Part shown: piece after piece, positions 45,601 through 60,600 of the stretch | Position numbering within the stretch: the stretch's first letter is position 1 | Layout of the letters: each line of letters starts with the position of its first letter | DNA from: Bettongia penicillata ogilbyi | Lineage: Eukaryota; Chordata; Mammalia; Diprotodontia; Potoroidae | Assembly: GCA_023548195.1 (NCBI GenBank) | Contig: JAJHZJ010000531.1 | Location: 5,606,400-5,670,399 of the forward strand | Direction of reading: 5' to 3' | Length of the DNA stretch: 64,000 bases | Made by a program: the position numbers and the translations under genes | The notes under the pieces: generated by a model | The model's database searches: none | What the model was told of the DNA's origin: nothing | What the model saw: only the letters and a program-made list of their open reading frames with translations

Positions 45601-48600
45601 ATTTCCAGTTTTTGGCAACTACAAAAAGTGCTGCTATAAATTTTTTTGTACATGTAGGACCTTTTCCCATTTTATGATCTCTTGGGGGATTTTAATTTTT
45701 TGCTGTGAAGTAAAGTAAATAGAGTCATTGAGTCTTTTATAGCTTTGTATGCTTATAAACTAAAGAGAATAGGTATTTAAGGGGTTTTATCAGAGACTTT
45801 AGATAAAGCCATAGATTATATAGTCATCATATTGCAGAGGAAACAGAAACAAAAGAGATATTGAGAACATTGGACAACAGTGTAAATAGAAAAAAAAATA
45901 CTGACAGGTGGAAAGGATGAATGAAATTTACCAAAATGGAATTCAGCTGGGATAAATACTGAGTTCTGCACTTAAATTTAAAAGGTCAACAGTACAAGTA
46001 TAGGTCGGGATAGGAATGGCTAGATGACAGCTTATATGAAATTGATCCAGGGGGGTTTAGTGAATTACAAGTTCAGAGCCAGTTAACAGTATGAGATAAA
46101 AACCTTAAAACCAGTGATTCATAGCCTTTTTTGTCTTGGGCCCCTTTGGCAGTTTTGTAAAGTATAGGGACCCCTTCTCAATGTTTTTAAATGCATAAAA
46201 TAAAATATAATGGATTACAAAGTCATACTGAAATGAAGTTACCATATAGATCCATCAGAGAAAGTCATAGGATCATGAATTTCAATGCCAGAAGACCTTA
46301 AGGCAAGAACCCCTGCTCAAAATCTAATTTAATCTTGGGAACTTTATAGAACTTTAGTATATCAAATGTAAGAAATGATTATTCTACTATCCTCTGCCCT
46401 GATCAGACTGTGTTTAGAACGTTAGTTCTAGATGCCACAAATGAGGAAGTACGTTGACAAACTTAAATGTGGCTAGAGTAGGATAACTACTCTATAGGGT
46501 CATAAAAAGACTATCCATTGTGTGAAGATTCATTGGAGGAATTAGGCATGTTTCCCTGGAGAAGAAAAGACTGGGGAAGAATGTAATAATTGTATTGTTA
46601 AGGATTTGAAGAACTACCAGCAGCAAGACAAAAATTTCAGAGAGGTTGTTTTGGTTTTGATGGAAGGAAAAATGGTTAATAATGAGAGCTGCACAAAAAT
46701 GGTTTAACTTTTAAGGAAAAGATGAGCTCTCCTTACTGGAGGTTTTAAGTGGAAACTGAGTTTGATTAGAGAAATTACAGAGGAGATGCCTGTTCAAGTC
46801 TAGTCCAACATCTTCATTGTATAGAAGAGGAAACAGGCTAGGAATTTTAAGTGACTTCCAGCATCTTAAGTGGAGCACTTTATGCACTACATCATGTGTC
46901 TCTTCCAGTGCTAATACTTTGTAATTCTGTATAGACAGTGAAATGATTACACAATTCATTTTTTAACTATTGAAACATTTTTAGTCACAATTAAGTTACC
47001 GGGCCTATGCCAGTCATCTTCATAGGACATGGAACTTTTATCCTTTTTAAAATTGTACTTTTGTGTTGTCTGATATTTGTAATGTTATTCATAAAACTTC
47101 AATGGCTCCATGGTCTTATTCATCATTTTGGGTACCCCCATCACCAATACAAATCACTACCATTCTCATCTTGCTATATATTCTCCACAAAGAGCCCACC
47201 ACTGAAAGCCTATTTCTGATTCTTTTGATACCTCAGGGATATTTATGTAGAACAGGCCTGCACAAGATATGGCCTCCTGGCCACTTGTGGATGCCACAGC
47301 TACCCATGGCTGGTATGTTGTGCTGGCCTGTTTTACATCTACATTTTTCACAGGCCACCTGAAATCCTTTTGAGGGCTGCAAGCAGCATGTGGCCGTGAG
47401 TAGCCTGTGGGCCGAATGTTGGGCAGGCCTGAACTGTCTTTTATTCTGTAGTCTCCCATCATAACCGGATGCAGCTGGTGGCATAGTGAATAGTGTGCTG
47501 GGCTAGGAGTTAGGAAGACCTGAGTTTAAATTTGGTCTCAAACATGTTAGCTGTATTATCCTGGGCAAATCACTTAGTCTCTATTTGTCTCAATTTCTTT
47601 ACCTATAAAATGGGGATAATAATAGCACCTCCTTTGAAGTGTTGTGAGGGTCAAGTGAGGTGATATTTGTAAAAGGGTTTTAGCATAGTATCTGACACAG
47701 TGTAGGTGCAATATACATGTTTATTTACTCCCTGTTCCACCCCCACCTCTCTTTTTCTAGTCCCGTGTTGTTGATGTCTTACTTGAATTCTCAAATTCAC
47801 CTTATCATTGCCAATATACTGCAGTATATTTATGCGCACCATCTTTCTGTACTCTTTAGGTTACCTGTAGTTTTTATTCTTTTGTAATTCTTTTTGTTGT
47901 TGTTGCATGATGTACAACCACATAGTAGATGTGGTCTGTTGTAGAAGGTCACTTACAAGAGTGGAATCAAGATACTAGAATGAGAGTCAGCGTTTTTACC
48001 CAGCTCAGCTAACACACGTCCTCCATAAAAAACTAGGCAACATGTCAGACCAACCTCTTAATCATAAAAACTAAGAAGTCAAAATGAGTCGTTTTTCTAG
48101 CCCAGGGCAGCTTAGGAAGATAGAGAAGTCTGAGGGCACTGGTGCAGGGCTGGCCAGAAACACATCAGCAGCAATGGGTAATCATTCTACTATCTAGGGG
48201 TGGGTAAGGAAGCCAGAATTGAACATCAAGGCTGTAAGCACCGAGGCAGAAGATCTCTGGGAACCCCTGACAGAGTACTGAGAACAGGAATGAGGGCCAA
48301 CTGGTCACCCATTACCAAGTTGCAGGTCCCAGTTCTAGGGCAGAGATGAATGGTTAGAAGCAACAGAGGTCCCAGCTGTGTCTAAAACAAGTAGCAAGTT
48401 CCAGAAACTTAGCTGTGTGGTTCTAAACCTAAGCGTGAAGGGGGTACTCGGTTCTATCCATTAGCCCTGCAAATTAGCTTGGAGAGGAATAATCAGGGTA
48501 GAAAACAAAGACCAGCATCTTTCGTTGTCAAAACTTCTCAGGAGGCGAACAGTGACTGAATTCAGCAGCAGTCTACCGAAACTGAACTGTACACAATTCA

Positions 48601-51600
48601 ACAGGCCTTAACAGAGATTATACCAGAAAAGTGGTAAGCAAGCTCCTCACATCACACCACCTTACCAGAAACTTTCAGTCCCCCAAACTAAACTGTGAAA
48701 GCATCAGGACATAAAAAGATAGAAGCTCAGGCATACATGCTCCCCAGAAGTGTGCAGAGCCAAACTCTGATAAAAAGTCCAAAACCAAAAAAAGTAAACT
48801 AAAAGAATGAGCAAAACTTAAATAGAACAACCGTGAAAGCTGTTGTAGTGACAAGGTAGCACAAGACCATACACACAGAAGACAGTGATTTTAAAATATC
48901 TACAAACCAAGCATCAAAGACAAATGCAGAGTGGAAGTAAGCCCAATAAGAAATCTCAGAAGATTTGAAGAAAGAATTTTTTTTAAAAAACAAAAATGAT
49001 TTTAAACTGTGGAGCCAAGATGGTGGACAGGCAGCAACCCAGCCAAACATTTCTAACGTTCCCCTCCAAATAACTTTAAAATAATGCCTTCAGTTGAGTC
49101 CTAGAGCAGCAGAAGCAGCAAAAAGTCAGAATGAGACATCTCTCCAGCCCGAGACAGCTTAGGAAGTAGTGAGAAAGGTCTGTGACACTTGGAAGCACAT
49201 GCAATGACCACACTAGTTGTGGGCCTTGGAGGACATGGCTGTGACAGCAGCATTGGAAGTTCTCATCCCAGGGATGGCAAGGGGGCTTGGTCAACTGGAT
49301 AGAAAGAGATTATAAGGGACCCTTTTCTGGCTCTGGATGTAGGACTTGGGCATTGTTTGTAAACTCTGTTGCCCGTATGCATTTCTGAGTCACAGTTTCA
49401 ACACAGAATTTTATAACAAGTCCAGAGCTCCCAGGTCAAAGAGAAAATATTAAAGACAGCCATAAAGAAATAATTCAGATATCTTGGAGTCACAATGAGG
49501 GCCATGCAAGATTTAGCAGCTTCCATGTTAAGGGAGCAGAGGACTTGGAATGTGATATTCTAGAAGGCAAAGGAGCTAGCAGAACGGAATATAATCCTTC
49601 AGGAGAAAGAATGGATAATGAAGTAGAATAATTTTCAAGCATTCCTAATGAATTGAGACCAGAGTTGAATAGAAAATTTGGCATTCAAATATAAGACTCA
49701 AGAGAAGCATTAAAAAAAGAGAAATCATGAAGGACTCTAATAAAGTTAAAGTGTTTACATTTTTGCATGGGAAAGGATACATGTACCTCCCTAAGAACTT
49801 TATTAGTCATCATTAGAATTAGGAATCTACATAAAAAAGGACATGGGGTGTGAGTTGTTTATGTTGGCATGGTCTCAAAAACAAGGATGCCCTGGAAGAA
49901 AAGGAAAGTAGAGAAAGAATAAGGAAAATTCACATAAAAGAGACATGGAAGAGCTTTTACAGTAAAAGGGGAAATGGGAATGGCAGGTGATGTTTGAAAC
50001 TCACTCTCATCTGAATGGCTTCATAGAGGGAAGAATACACACACAGACTCACACTCATGCACACTTGGGTATAGAAATCTGTCTTACCCAGCAGGGAAGT
50101 CGGAAGGAAAGGGTATTGCTGGATCGAAGGGTGTGCACAGCTTTATGGCCTTTTGGAGCCATATTGCTTTCCAAAATTTCCAAATTGCTTTCCAAATGTT
50201 GGATGAATTCACAGCTCCACCAATCACTAAACATTTATTAACTACTTACTATGTGCTGGGGACATGGCTAAATGATATAAATAAGAAAAAGAGAGACAGA
50301 CCCTCCTTCAGAAAGCTTACAATCTAATGAGAGATGACAAGTCACAAAATAAAACTGAAAAGTGGGGTGGGATGTCATGTTTCATGGAGTTGAAACCAAG
50401 CAGCGTTGCTGATGGAAAATGAACAGGAGGAAATGGAGAATTGAGGAACATAGAGTGCAATTTGAAACATTTTTTTCTGTTTTGGGAGGTGGAGGGCTAG
50501 GGCTAAAGTTGCAGTTTGTTTTGCATGAGTATACACATGTTTGGGAGATTTTGAAAAGGTAAAATTGACAGGCCTTTGCAACATATTGGATGTTGGTGGG
50601 CAGGGGGCAGTGTGTGAGAGAGAGAGAGAGAGTATGAAATCTAGGATTATTCCTAGGTTGTGAGTTTGAGTAATAGGGAGTGAGGGTTTAGGGAGAAAGA
50701 TAGTGAATTCTGTTGTGGTCCTGTTTAATTTAAGGGGTCTAATGGACATCCAGTTTGAGATGTCTGAAAGGCAGTTGGAGATGAGAAATTGGAAGTCAGC
50801 AGAGAATTTTGGACAGGATAAATAATTGAAAATTGTCAACATAGAGGTGGTAATTAAATCCATGAGAGCTGATGAGATTACTGGTGAACTAATAACAGAG
50901 GGAGAAGAGAAGAGGACCCTGAGGGGCACAGTTACAGGGCATGATCCCGCAAAGGAGACAGAGAAGGAGCAGTCAGGAAGGAAGGAGGAAAGCCAAGAGA
51001 GAGTGGTGTCCTGAAAACCTAGAGAGAGGATCAAGGAGGAGAGTGTCGGAGTGTCAAAGACAGCAGGAGGTCACGGAGAATGAGAATTAAGAAAAGACTG
51101 TTGGATTAGAGGGCATTAGAAACTTCGAAGGGAGCGGTTTAGTAGAAAGACAAAGTGTGAAGCTGAATTGTAAGGAGATAAGAATAAAAGGAGAGAAAGT
51201 AGAAGGTTCAGTTGTTGAAGGCCTATCTTCAAGGCAGGGTTCTGAGTCGTCCAAGAGCCTTTTAGGCTCCTTTTGGTCTCCTGTTTGTTAATCCTATCTT
51301 TGTAGCCATTTTCATCATCTTTTCCTGTTTACATCGAGGTACAGAATAACTTAATTTTAAGGATCTTGTCAGGTCCTCATGGAATTTCTGCTTTATCTCA
51401 TCTGCAGCAGATAATAATTCCTAAGTTGCAGTTATCTTTGTGGTAGTCAAGCAGCTTGCTCTCATAATCACTGCAAAGTAAGATGATTAAGTATACTATG
51501 AAATGGTGGTTGCACGTGCCCTTTGGCATTGAATGAAACCATGTTCAAATCCCTTAATTGCTCTTTAAGAGCCACATTTTCTAGTTCATTTATAACCTCT

Positions 51601-54600
51601 CCCCACCGAATGCCAATGTGGTCAGTTTCTCCAGCATTGTGTCATTTAGTCACTGGACAAAGATCACATGTTGAATATTAATGTTTATATTAATTTTGTA
51701 AAAGGTCTTGAAATTATGAAAGTACAGCAGTCTGAAGGCTAAAAAAAATCATCTATTTGTCAGCCTTTTAATGAGCAAGCCTATTCTGCACTTAGTGAGG
51801 TTAATCCTTGGCTAGAAAACATGTCTCGCTGTACATATTAAAATAACCTCTGTTCAGTACCTAACTCTTTCATATAAGTAGTGCTTAAATTTTCTTGTCC
51901 TTCATAAACAATTATTAGTAGTAACAACTTGATGGGAGCTTTTCCTACAATCGTATTCTTGGAGCCTCTTTCAATTATTTCTAATCTTGTAGTGGTTTAA
52001 GATTCTTTTGGATTCCTGATCTAGAGTTCCAGACTCCCCTAAGAACATGGCCTGAGAACCACAATGTCAGGCTCATATCCTAATTAATTTTGACCAGTTC
52101 AAATTATAGAAATGACATTGGGTCATTTCCTTTTTCTTGTAATAAATCCGTCTTCTCCCTTGTAAATGGGATTTAAGGGTGCTTCCCTGGTCATGGCCTG
52201 AAGTATTTAGGGAGTTTCTAATTTGCATCATGACTTGAGGACAGAGGCATAGTAATTGTATCCTTTTTCCTCTACTTTGACCTTTGTGTAATTACTAGTA
52301 GAAATAATAGAGAGAAATGTATTTTAAGATTTAATGCAACAGTTTTGCAGCATAGTAGAATGAGGCCTGGACATGATTTGGAATCTGGATTTGGAGTCAG
52401 GACACTGTTATTTCCATCAAGCCTCTGACTCTTAATTGTGTGAGCACAGTCAGATCTCTTAACCTCTTAGCCTTAGTTCCCACATCTATAAAATGTGAAT
52501 GATACTCTAGTACTGATTGTGGATCAAATGAGATAATGTATGCAAAGAACTTTGCCAAATCTAAAGAGTTATATGTTAATAGGTAATTAACAAATAATGA
52601 TAGGATATAAACAAAGTAAGGATGAAGAATCATAATACTTAAACTTTGGAAAGCACCTGATTTAGACTTATAGCCCCACAGTTTAAGAAGCACTGAAGGG
52701 GGGTCACAAGTGGAAAAATTTTAAGAAGTCCTGACTTAGAGCATCTCAGAGAAGTGATCATCCACCAGTCAATTCAGTACCCCCTAAAGCTATCTTTTTT
52801 TTTGGAAAGCTCTAAAAAAAAAAGTGGTAAACTCTCCTGAGCAAAATGTTCAGTCATTTTCATGGAACAACTGTATTGCTAAATGAACTTGTTGCTGTTT
52901 TTGTCTTCCAGAGGAGGAATATTCCAATGAAGCCACCAGATGAAATTAAGGTATGATATAATGAAGGAAGTGAATGGCTTCTTCATCAGGTTGTAGTTGG
53001 AAGAGTTAACATCAACTTTGGGATCAGATCTATTTTTAAACATCTTAATATGGATTATTTTGCCTAGAAATGAATTAAAATTTTGACAGGTCAAATTAGA
53101 TGATCTGCCAAAATGTTGTTTTGCCCTATCAATTAGTGGAGAAGCATGTAAAATGCAAATGCCAGCTTTTGTAATCCAGAATTTCTATTAACAGACAGTC
53201 CTTGAGTAACTAGCAGAAGGCAGTTATGTTGCTACATGCTTAGCGAAGAGTGATACAAGGAGAGTCCAATAATCGGTACAAGATTGGGGTAGAAGGCTTG
53301 GGATAGAATGCTAACAGCTAGTATCGACTTTGATACTATAGGTCCTACCTGTTATAAAGGATGAGCACAAATTGCGCCCTACCTGTCCAGATTCCTCCAA
53401 ACAAATGATGGTAAGAACACATGTTCTTTCGTTCTTGTGGTTTTTTAAAGCCAGCAAGACAGCATCTGGTGGTTGCATACTCCATCCACTGCAGACAGAA
53501 CATTATTTCATGACCGTCTTCATTTCCTAATGCCATTTAGTCACTATAGCTTTTAAACCACTTCGATCATTCATGCATGTATCATACAGTGTTTTTATTA
53601 GTCACTTCCCTGGTGTTGATGCGTCTCCGTTTCCCTCTCTCTTTACACACACATGCACGCACACACACATGCACGCACACACACATATATTGGCACATAT
53701 ACATATATGTATCTTTGAGTAAAGATATTATACTCTCCAAGTTATACTAGAGTTTGAATTTTTAAAATTTCTACTTTGGGCTTTTAATGTAGCTAAGGCA
53801 TCTCTGTACCTGATTTTACTGCATTTCTTCAAGTAAAATCCATCATTTTTCTCCCTCCTTCTGCTATTAAAATGAAGTTCTTTTTGTCCAGAATGCTTGG
53901 GGAATGGCATGTTCTGATTTAATGAATATTATGGTTAATCGAAAATGATCATATTTTCTACTCCCTGATATCCTATCCTTTACACTGTAAATGTGTTATT
54001 TGGTAGTCTAACTTGAAAACTTCACAGTTACTTCAACCAGAAAACTGTGATTGGATACTGGATTATTCTGTCCATTATAAATTTTTAAGAATAAGCATTT
54101 AATAAAATTCATTTATAATAAAAAGAATAGGTGGCTAAGTGTATCGTATAGGTGAACTGTCATAGGATGCTCTCACATACTAAGGCCAGTACAGGACCAG
54201 GGTTATACTTCAGTATTATTTCCTTATTACAGATGAGGGAACGGAAACTTGAGTTTAGTGAATTGCTAATGGTCATAAAGCTAGTAAGTGCTAGAACCAG
54301 AAGTTAATACCAGGTCTTTTGGAGTCTTTTACCTCCAAGCTTAGTACTCTTTCCAGCATATCATACTGCCTTCCAAAAGATATTAGAGTTTTTAAGGAAT
54401 ATTTCACTTTAAAGTAATCTTATCAAATTACAAAACTTCAGTGGATTGATGAATCTAATCACTGCACAGATTGTAACCCATCTACACCTCGTCCTGTAGA
54501 ATTCTTATTACTTTCTCTCTAAAAGCCTTCTCATAAATCTCTCACAGAACTACACATTGTAAGGGGAAGTCAGTATTATACAGAGTCCTGTAAAGCACTC

Positions 54601-57600
54601 AAGCCAGCTGTCTTTTATTCCTCACCCTTATTACATGTTCTACCCTTCTTTTTTCCCCGTTTATATAAATCCTTGATGTCTTCTCTTACAGTACTTTTGT
54701 GAAAATCATTGGTGATATTTTACAGCATACCTAGACATATCTTGGATCATTCCATGGTCCTTGAAGTACCTTTAGTCTTTAACCTTACAAGATCATCGTG
54801 TTCTTTGATTCCTAACTCTAGCCTCTCTAGGAGGAGAGGGGAATGGGGAAGGGAATATGTGCCAGGCACTGTGCTAAGCACTTTTTTACAAATATCATCT
54901 CATTTAGTTCTCTACCAAACTCTGGAAGGTGGTTATTATCCCCATTTTACAGTTGAGGAAACTCAGGCTGAGAGGTTAAATTATTTGCTCAGGGTCACAT
55001 CATTACTTCACACATTAATCAAGCACAGAAGTGATAAGATTAAAATGTAGTAGTTTCATTCTTTGTTGATGAGAATAGGTCTCCATGGAGACACTGGGCA
55101 GAACTTGTCCCCTTTCCTATCTATCTGTTATCCTGCCACTTTCTTTGATAAATACTGTCAGGATGATCTGACTTAGCTGTGTTTCACACCATTTTCATAT
55201 TTCCTAGCATTACTTTTATTGTTTGTTTCATTTTACATCCTCCTCTGTAATGTTTTACAAATGAGTTTGTTCCCTGAACAGATAGTGCTTTCATTTTCTA
55301 TATTTTTCTATTTGACTAAGAGATTGCATATTTACCACTTGAAATAATTTCTAATGAATTGCCTGGGGAAATGCCCTTCTGTAATAATGGCACATACCTT
55401 CCCAAGGTGACTGGATACTTCCATGATTTTGCTGCCGGACACCCAGGACAGTGTGTTAACACTGACCTTTTTATTCTTCAAAACTCCATTTTTTTTTGAC
55501 TCCATGATGACTGTTAACATTCTGTTTCATTATTTCCAAGTATGCAGCAATATTACTTTTTGGTTAATAATAGTAAAAGCTCATATTTTTAGAGTGCTTT
55601 AATGCTTACAAAATATTTAGACACAGAGACAGACACACACATACACACACATGCAAATTTGAGCCTCACAACAACTACAATCCTGAGAGCCATTAGTTGT
55701 TTTACACAAAACTATTCTGAGCAACATTCAGTTTTTCAGAAGGTATTCAGGAATACTATAATTTCTTAAGTTCTGTTACAAGTGTATAATATCAGTTATG
55801 TAGAATTATAGACATACAGGGTTTGGCTGAATACTTACTGGCTCATTACATACCCTATAAATTATAGAAAGTCCTCATAACAACCTTGTTCATCATTTGT
55901 CTCCTTTTTGTAAAAGTGCAGCAGAAGTATTAGCTTCTGCATTATGTAACATGGCTGCCACTCTGCAAACTTAATTTATGCATCAGAAACTTAAATAGCC
56001 ATTTTTAAATCACTTATTCCGTTTCACTAAAATTGCTTGATCTTCACTCATATCCCTTGTGCTCTTTGACTTTTCAGTCGTCAAAATATTTGCTTATTCT
56101 ACACCATAGCATGTTACTACCACTTCCTTGTCAATGTTAACTTACCCTTAGTTGCTGCTTTCACTAAGTAGATATGGAGTATTTATATTGTGCATTATAG
56201 AACAACTTTGAAACCATACCCCAAAAGTACCTTTGTCTGTCCACAAATTGCCTTTCTGTAAGCTGATTTAGACAATATTTTTGAAAGCTTTAGAATGCAT
56301 ACGTAGTCCATTCACCAATAAGCCTCATAATGTGCATGCTTCTTGTATTAGCTCAACTGAGGACCTTAGGTTGTACTTTACAAAGAATGTTATTAACATT
56401 TACCATGAGCTACCTTTTCTTCCTTTCTTTATGTCTCAAAACCTTTAATGTCATTCCATATTCTCTTCTTCTGTACTATAGTCTGACGAAGTAGTTTTCA
56501 TCTAGGCCAGCCTCTTTGTATTCTCATGCCCCCTGATTTCCAGCCCTTTTAGCTTCCTCAGCAGATTGCCCTTACCATCATCCCCTTCCCCATCTTCAGT
56601 GTTTCTCTGTTTACTAGTTCCTTTCTTCCTAACTAAAAACTTGTCTTGACTTCCTCATTCTGAAAAACTTTCACAATATTCTGCCATCACCTTGAGCTAA
56701 CATCTCTCAGTCTATGCCTCACCTCCCTTTCTCAGCCAGACTCCTAGAAAAAGCAGTATATACTAATTTCTTTTACTTTTCATCTTCTTTGCAATTTGGC
56801 TTCTGACATGACTACTCAACTAAAACTTTCTTCAGTTATCAAGATTTCTTGATTGCCAAATCAAGTGATCTTTTCTTTTCTCTTTTTTTTTACTTCTCTG
56901 TAGTTTTTGACACTGCTGATTGTCCTCTATATTCTATTTATTCGTGGCTCTCTCTTTTTTGGTTCTTTTCTGGACTAGCCAACCATTCCTCAATCTCCTT
57001 TGCTGATTACAACTGTCTCAATGGGAGTCTTATTCCAGGATTTTGTCTTAGACCCTGTTCTCTTCTCTTTTAACCTTCTTTCATTTGTTTACCTTATCCA
57101 CTCCTGTCAGTCTAATTATCTCTTTTATGACTTCCAGATCTGTATATCTGGTCCTCATCTATCTCTAGCACCAATCTCTCACCAGTAGTTACCTGTTGGA
57201 AATTTCAAACTGCATCTCAAATGCAACACTGCATTCTCTTTCTCCCTATTACTAATTTTTCTATTTCTGTCAAGGATGCCACCATCCTTTCATTCACTCA
57301 TGCTTGTAATGTTGGTATCACTCCTTATATTTTCACTAGTGAGTTGCCAAATCCAGTTGTTTCTACACCCATAACGACTTTCCCATCTGTGCTTTCTCTC
57401 CGTTCACATGGTCTCTCTCCTACCTCAGGCCCTTGTCATCTCTTGACTGGACCATTATTGTATCCTCCTGATAATTCTGTCTGCTTCTAGTTACTCCTTA
57501 CTCATTCCAGTCCATCCTAAGTAATAATGGTTACAGTGATTTTCCTAAAATCTGACTATTACTCCCCTACTCAATAAAATCTGGTGGCTCCCTGTTATCC

Positions 57601-60600
57601 CTCGGACCAAAGATGAGCTTTGTTTATAAAACCCTCCACAATCTTCTTAGCCTTATTGCACATAAGTACCTTTCCTGTTCTCTTTGGTGCAGCAATTCTG
57701 GCCTTCTTGTTTTTTCTTTACGTGGGACCTTTATACCAGCTGTCTGTCCCTCATATCCAAAATGTACTTCTTTTTCACCACGGCCTCAGAGAATCCCTAA
57801 TTTCCTTGAGGACTCAACTTAAGTGCCACCTTCTATGTGAAACCTTTCTTAATTCTCCAGCTAGTGTTTCCCCTATGATGATGCAAGCAGGTGTTGCTTA
57901 GGAATGTAAGTATATCTTGGATCCCAAATTGTTTAACTGTGTGTAACTTCTTTGTAGTCGTGAAGCTAGCTGATATGTACAGGTGTAGTTTTTTGAGGTT
58001 TTAATGTAAACTAGATGCAGAATTTAGTTTCAGTAGAGCATTATTTGAAAAATCATTTCATCATCAAGCATTTATTAAATACTCATCATGTACTCGATAT
58101 CATACTAGGCACTGGGATACAGCAAAAATACAAAAGTCCCTCTCATTAAAGAGCTTATATTCTAATGGGGGGAACAAAATGATCCACAAAAATTTATGTA
58201 GAAAATACAAGGAATTTTGGAGGAGGAATTAATGCCTAATGGAAATGATTTGCATAGACGGTGGTGTTTGAGCTAAGTTTGGAAGGAAACTAAGCATTCC
58301 AAGAAGCTTCTGCAAGGAGGGAGAGCATTCCAGGCTCAGGCCTATGTGATGACAGGGAGGCACGAGATAGGTTGTCAACTGTGAAGGGCAACGTAAAGGC
58401 CAGTTTGTCCTGACTCAATTATGTGACAGGAATGAATGGAAAATAAGGCTGACAGAGGAGGCTGAAGCTAGGCTGTGAAGGCTTTAAATGTCTGAAAGGT
58501 AATAGGTAGCTTCCAGAGTATAATGAGTTTCTTACCTGGGGCTTAGGAATATCATTTTGGCATCTAGGTACAGTGTTGGGGAACAGCTGGAGATAGGAAG
58601 AACAATTAGGAATTCATTGCAACAACCAAGGCTAGCAGTGATAAGGGTCTCAATTAGAATTTGAGTCCATGTCAGTGAAGAGAAGGGGAAGGAATCAAGA
58701 GATTCTGTGGAGCTACAGTTGGCTGGCTTTGCACCTGAGGGGAGGAAATGTGAGTTGTCAAGGATAAATCTGAGATTGTAAGCCTGAATGATGTAATGTA
58801 AGTGAATGTAAAAAAAGATGTAGAGTGTAAAATTCCATGGAGTCCTTTCTACAATCAGCTCAATTCCACAAACATTTATTAAGGGCCTACTATGTGCAGT
58901 TTTGAGTACTGAGGATCCACTAGGAAAATGGCCTCAGAGCATATATTCTATAACATGTCTACAGCTAAGTAAATACTATAGGATCATTTATGAAAGGCAA
59001 GTACTAACAAGATTAGAGAAGACTTTGGACATGATTTAGACATAAAGGGTGATAGTATGAGCAGATTAGGATAGCAGGAATTAGTTTACCTGTCAGATCT
59101 AGAGAGAATGGAAAATTTTATGACCAAACAAGAGGTAGAGAACATTATGAAATCAAAATAATAATTATTATGAAATCATAATAATAAATAAAAAGTTTGT
59201 GCACAAACAAAGCCAATGCAACCAAGATTAAAAGGGAAGCAAAAGCTGGGAAACAGTTTTTACAGCCACACAGTGTTTCTGATGAAGGCCTAATTTCTAA
59301 AATAGAGAGAGAACTGAGTCAAATTTATAAGAATACAAGCCATGCCCCAGTGCAGGCTGCACCATTGTCACTGCAGTACTCTCCTTGGTCATGAACCAGC
59401 CCATTCAGCAGAACGTGGCCATGACTGGGGAGGTGTCCCTCACTGGCAAGATCCTTCCTGTAGGAAGCATTAAGGAGAAAATGACTGCAGCCAAAACAGC
59501 AGGAGCCACCTCACCCTCTGTCATCCTCCCTGCAAAGAACAAGAAGGACTATTCTGACCTTGCAAGCTTCATCACTGAAGGACTGGAAGTACACTTTGTG
59601 AAGCATTACAATGAAATCTTTGACATTGTTTTTCTCCAGGATGAAACTGTGGAATGATGAGCTTTAAGATTATAAGGGGAAGGAATCTTCAACCAAACAA
59701 ATTCCAGCGGATGGCAACAAGGAGACAGAATCTTAAGGACTGGTAATACTGCCAAGGAAACCCGTTCATACTGGTTTCGTACATAATTATAGCTTAGAGA
59801 GCAATTTAATGTAGAGAAGGCCTGTTGTGCTTAAAAATGTAATTTATGATAAAAATCATTTCCAGTTAAAAAAAAAAGAATACAAGTCATCTCCAATTGA
59901 TAAATAATCAAAGGATATGAACAGGCAGTTTTAAAATGAAGAAATTAAAGCTTTCTCTAGTTATGTGAAAAAAATGCTCTAAATTACTATTGGTTAGAGA
60001 AATGCAAATTAAAACAACTGTGTGATACCATCAGACACCCATCAGATTGGCTAATATGACAAAAAAGAAAAATGATAAATATTAGAGATGTGGTAAAATT
60101 GGAACACTGATGCATTGTTGGTGAAGTTGTAAACTGATCCAGCCCAGCCATTCTGGAGAGCAATTTGGAACTGTGCCCAAAGGGCTATAAAATTGTGCAT
60201 ACACTTTGATTCCAGCAATACCACTACTAGGTCTGTATCCCAAAGAGATCATAACAAAGGGAAAAGGACCTGCATGTACAAAAATAATTATTGCAGCTCT
60301 TTTTGTGTTGGCCAAGAATTGGAAATTGAATGGATGTCCATCAATTGGGGAATGGCTAAACAAGTTATGTTATTTGAATGTAATGGAATATTCCATAAGA
60401 AGTGATGAGCAAGCTAATTTCAGAAAAACCTGGGAAGACTTAACATGAACTGATGCTGAGTGAAGTGAGCAGAACCAGGAAAACATTGGACATAGTAACA
60501 GCAGCATTATGTAATGACCAGCTTTGATAGACTTAACTCTTCTCAGAAGATTCATGGTGGAAAATGCTATCCACATTCAGAGAAAGAACTGTGGAATCTG

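Noticed and set aside
50375..51034. 219-codon minus-strand frame as a novel gene
   Set aside because: It lies wholly in an antisense L2 copy and reads like decayed L2 reverse transcriptase. No promoter or splice context supports a gene.
60206..60448. 80-codon plus-strand frame ([10 protein letters not shown]...) as a host gene
   Set aside because: It is within the LINE-1 3' region; the same peptide-like text recurs, antisense, at 45410-45670.
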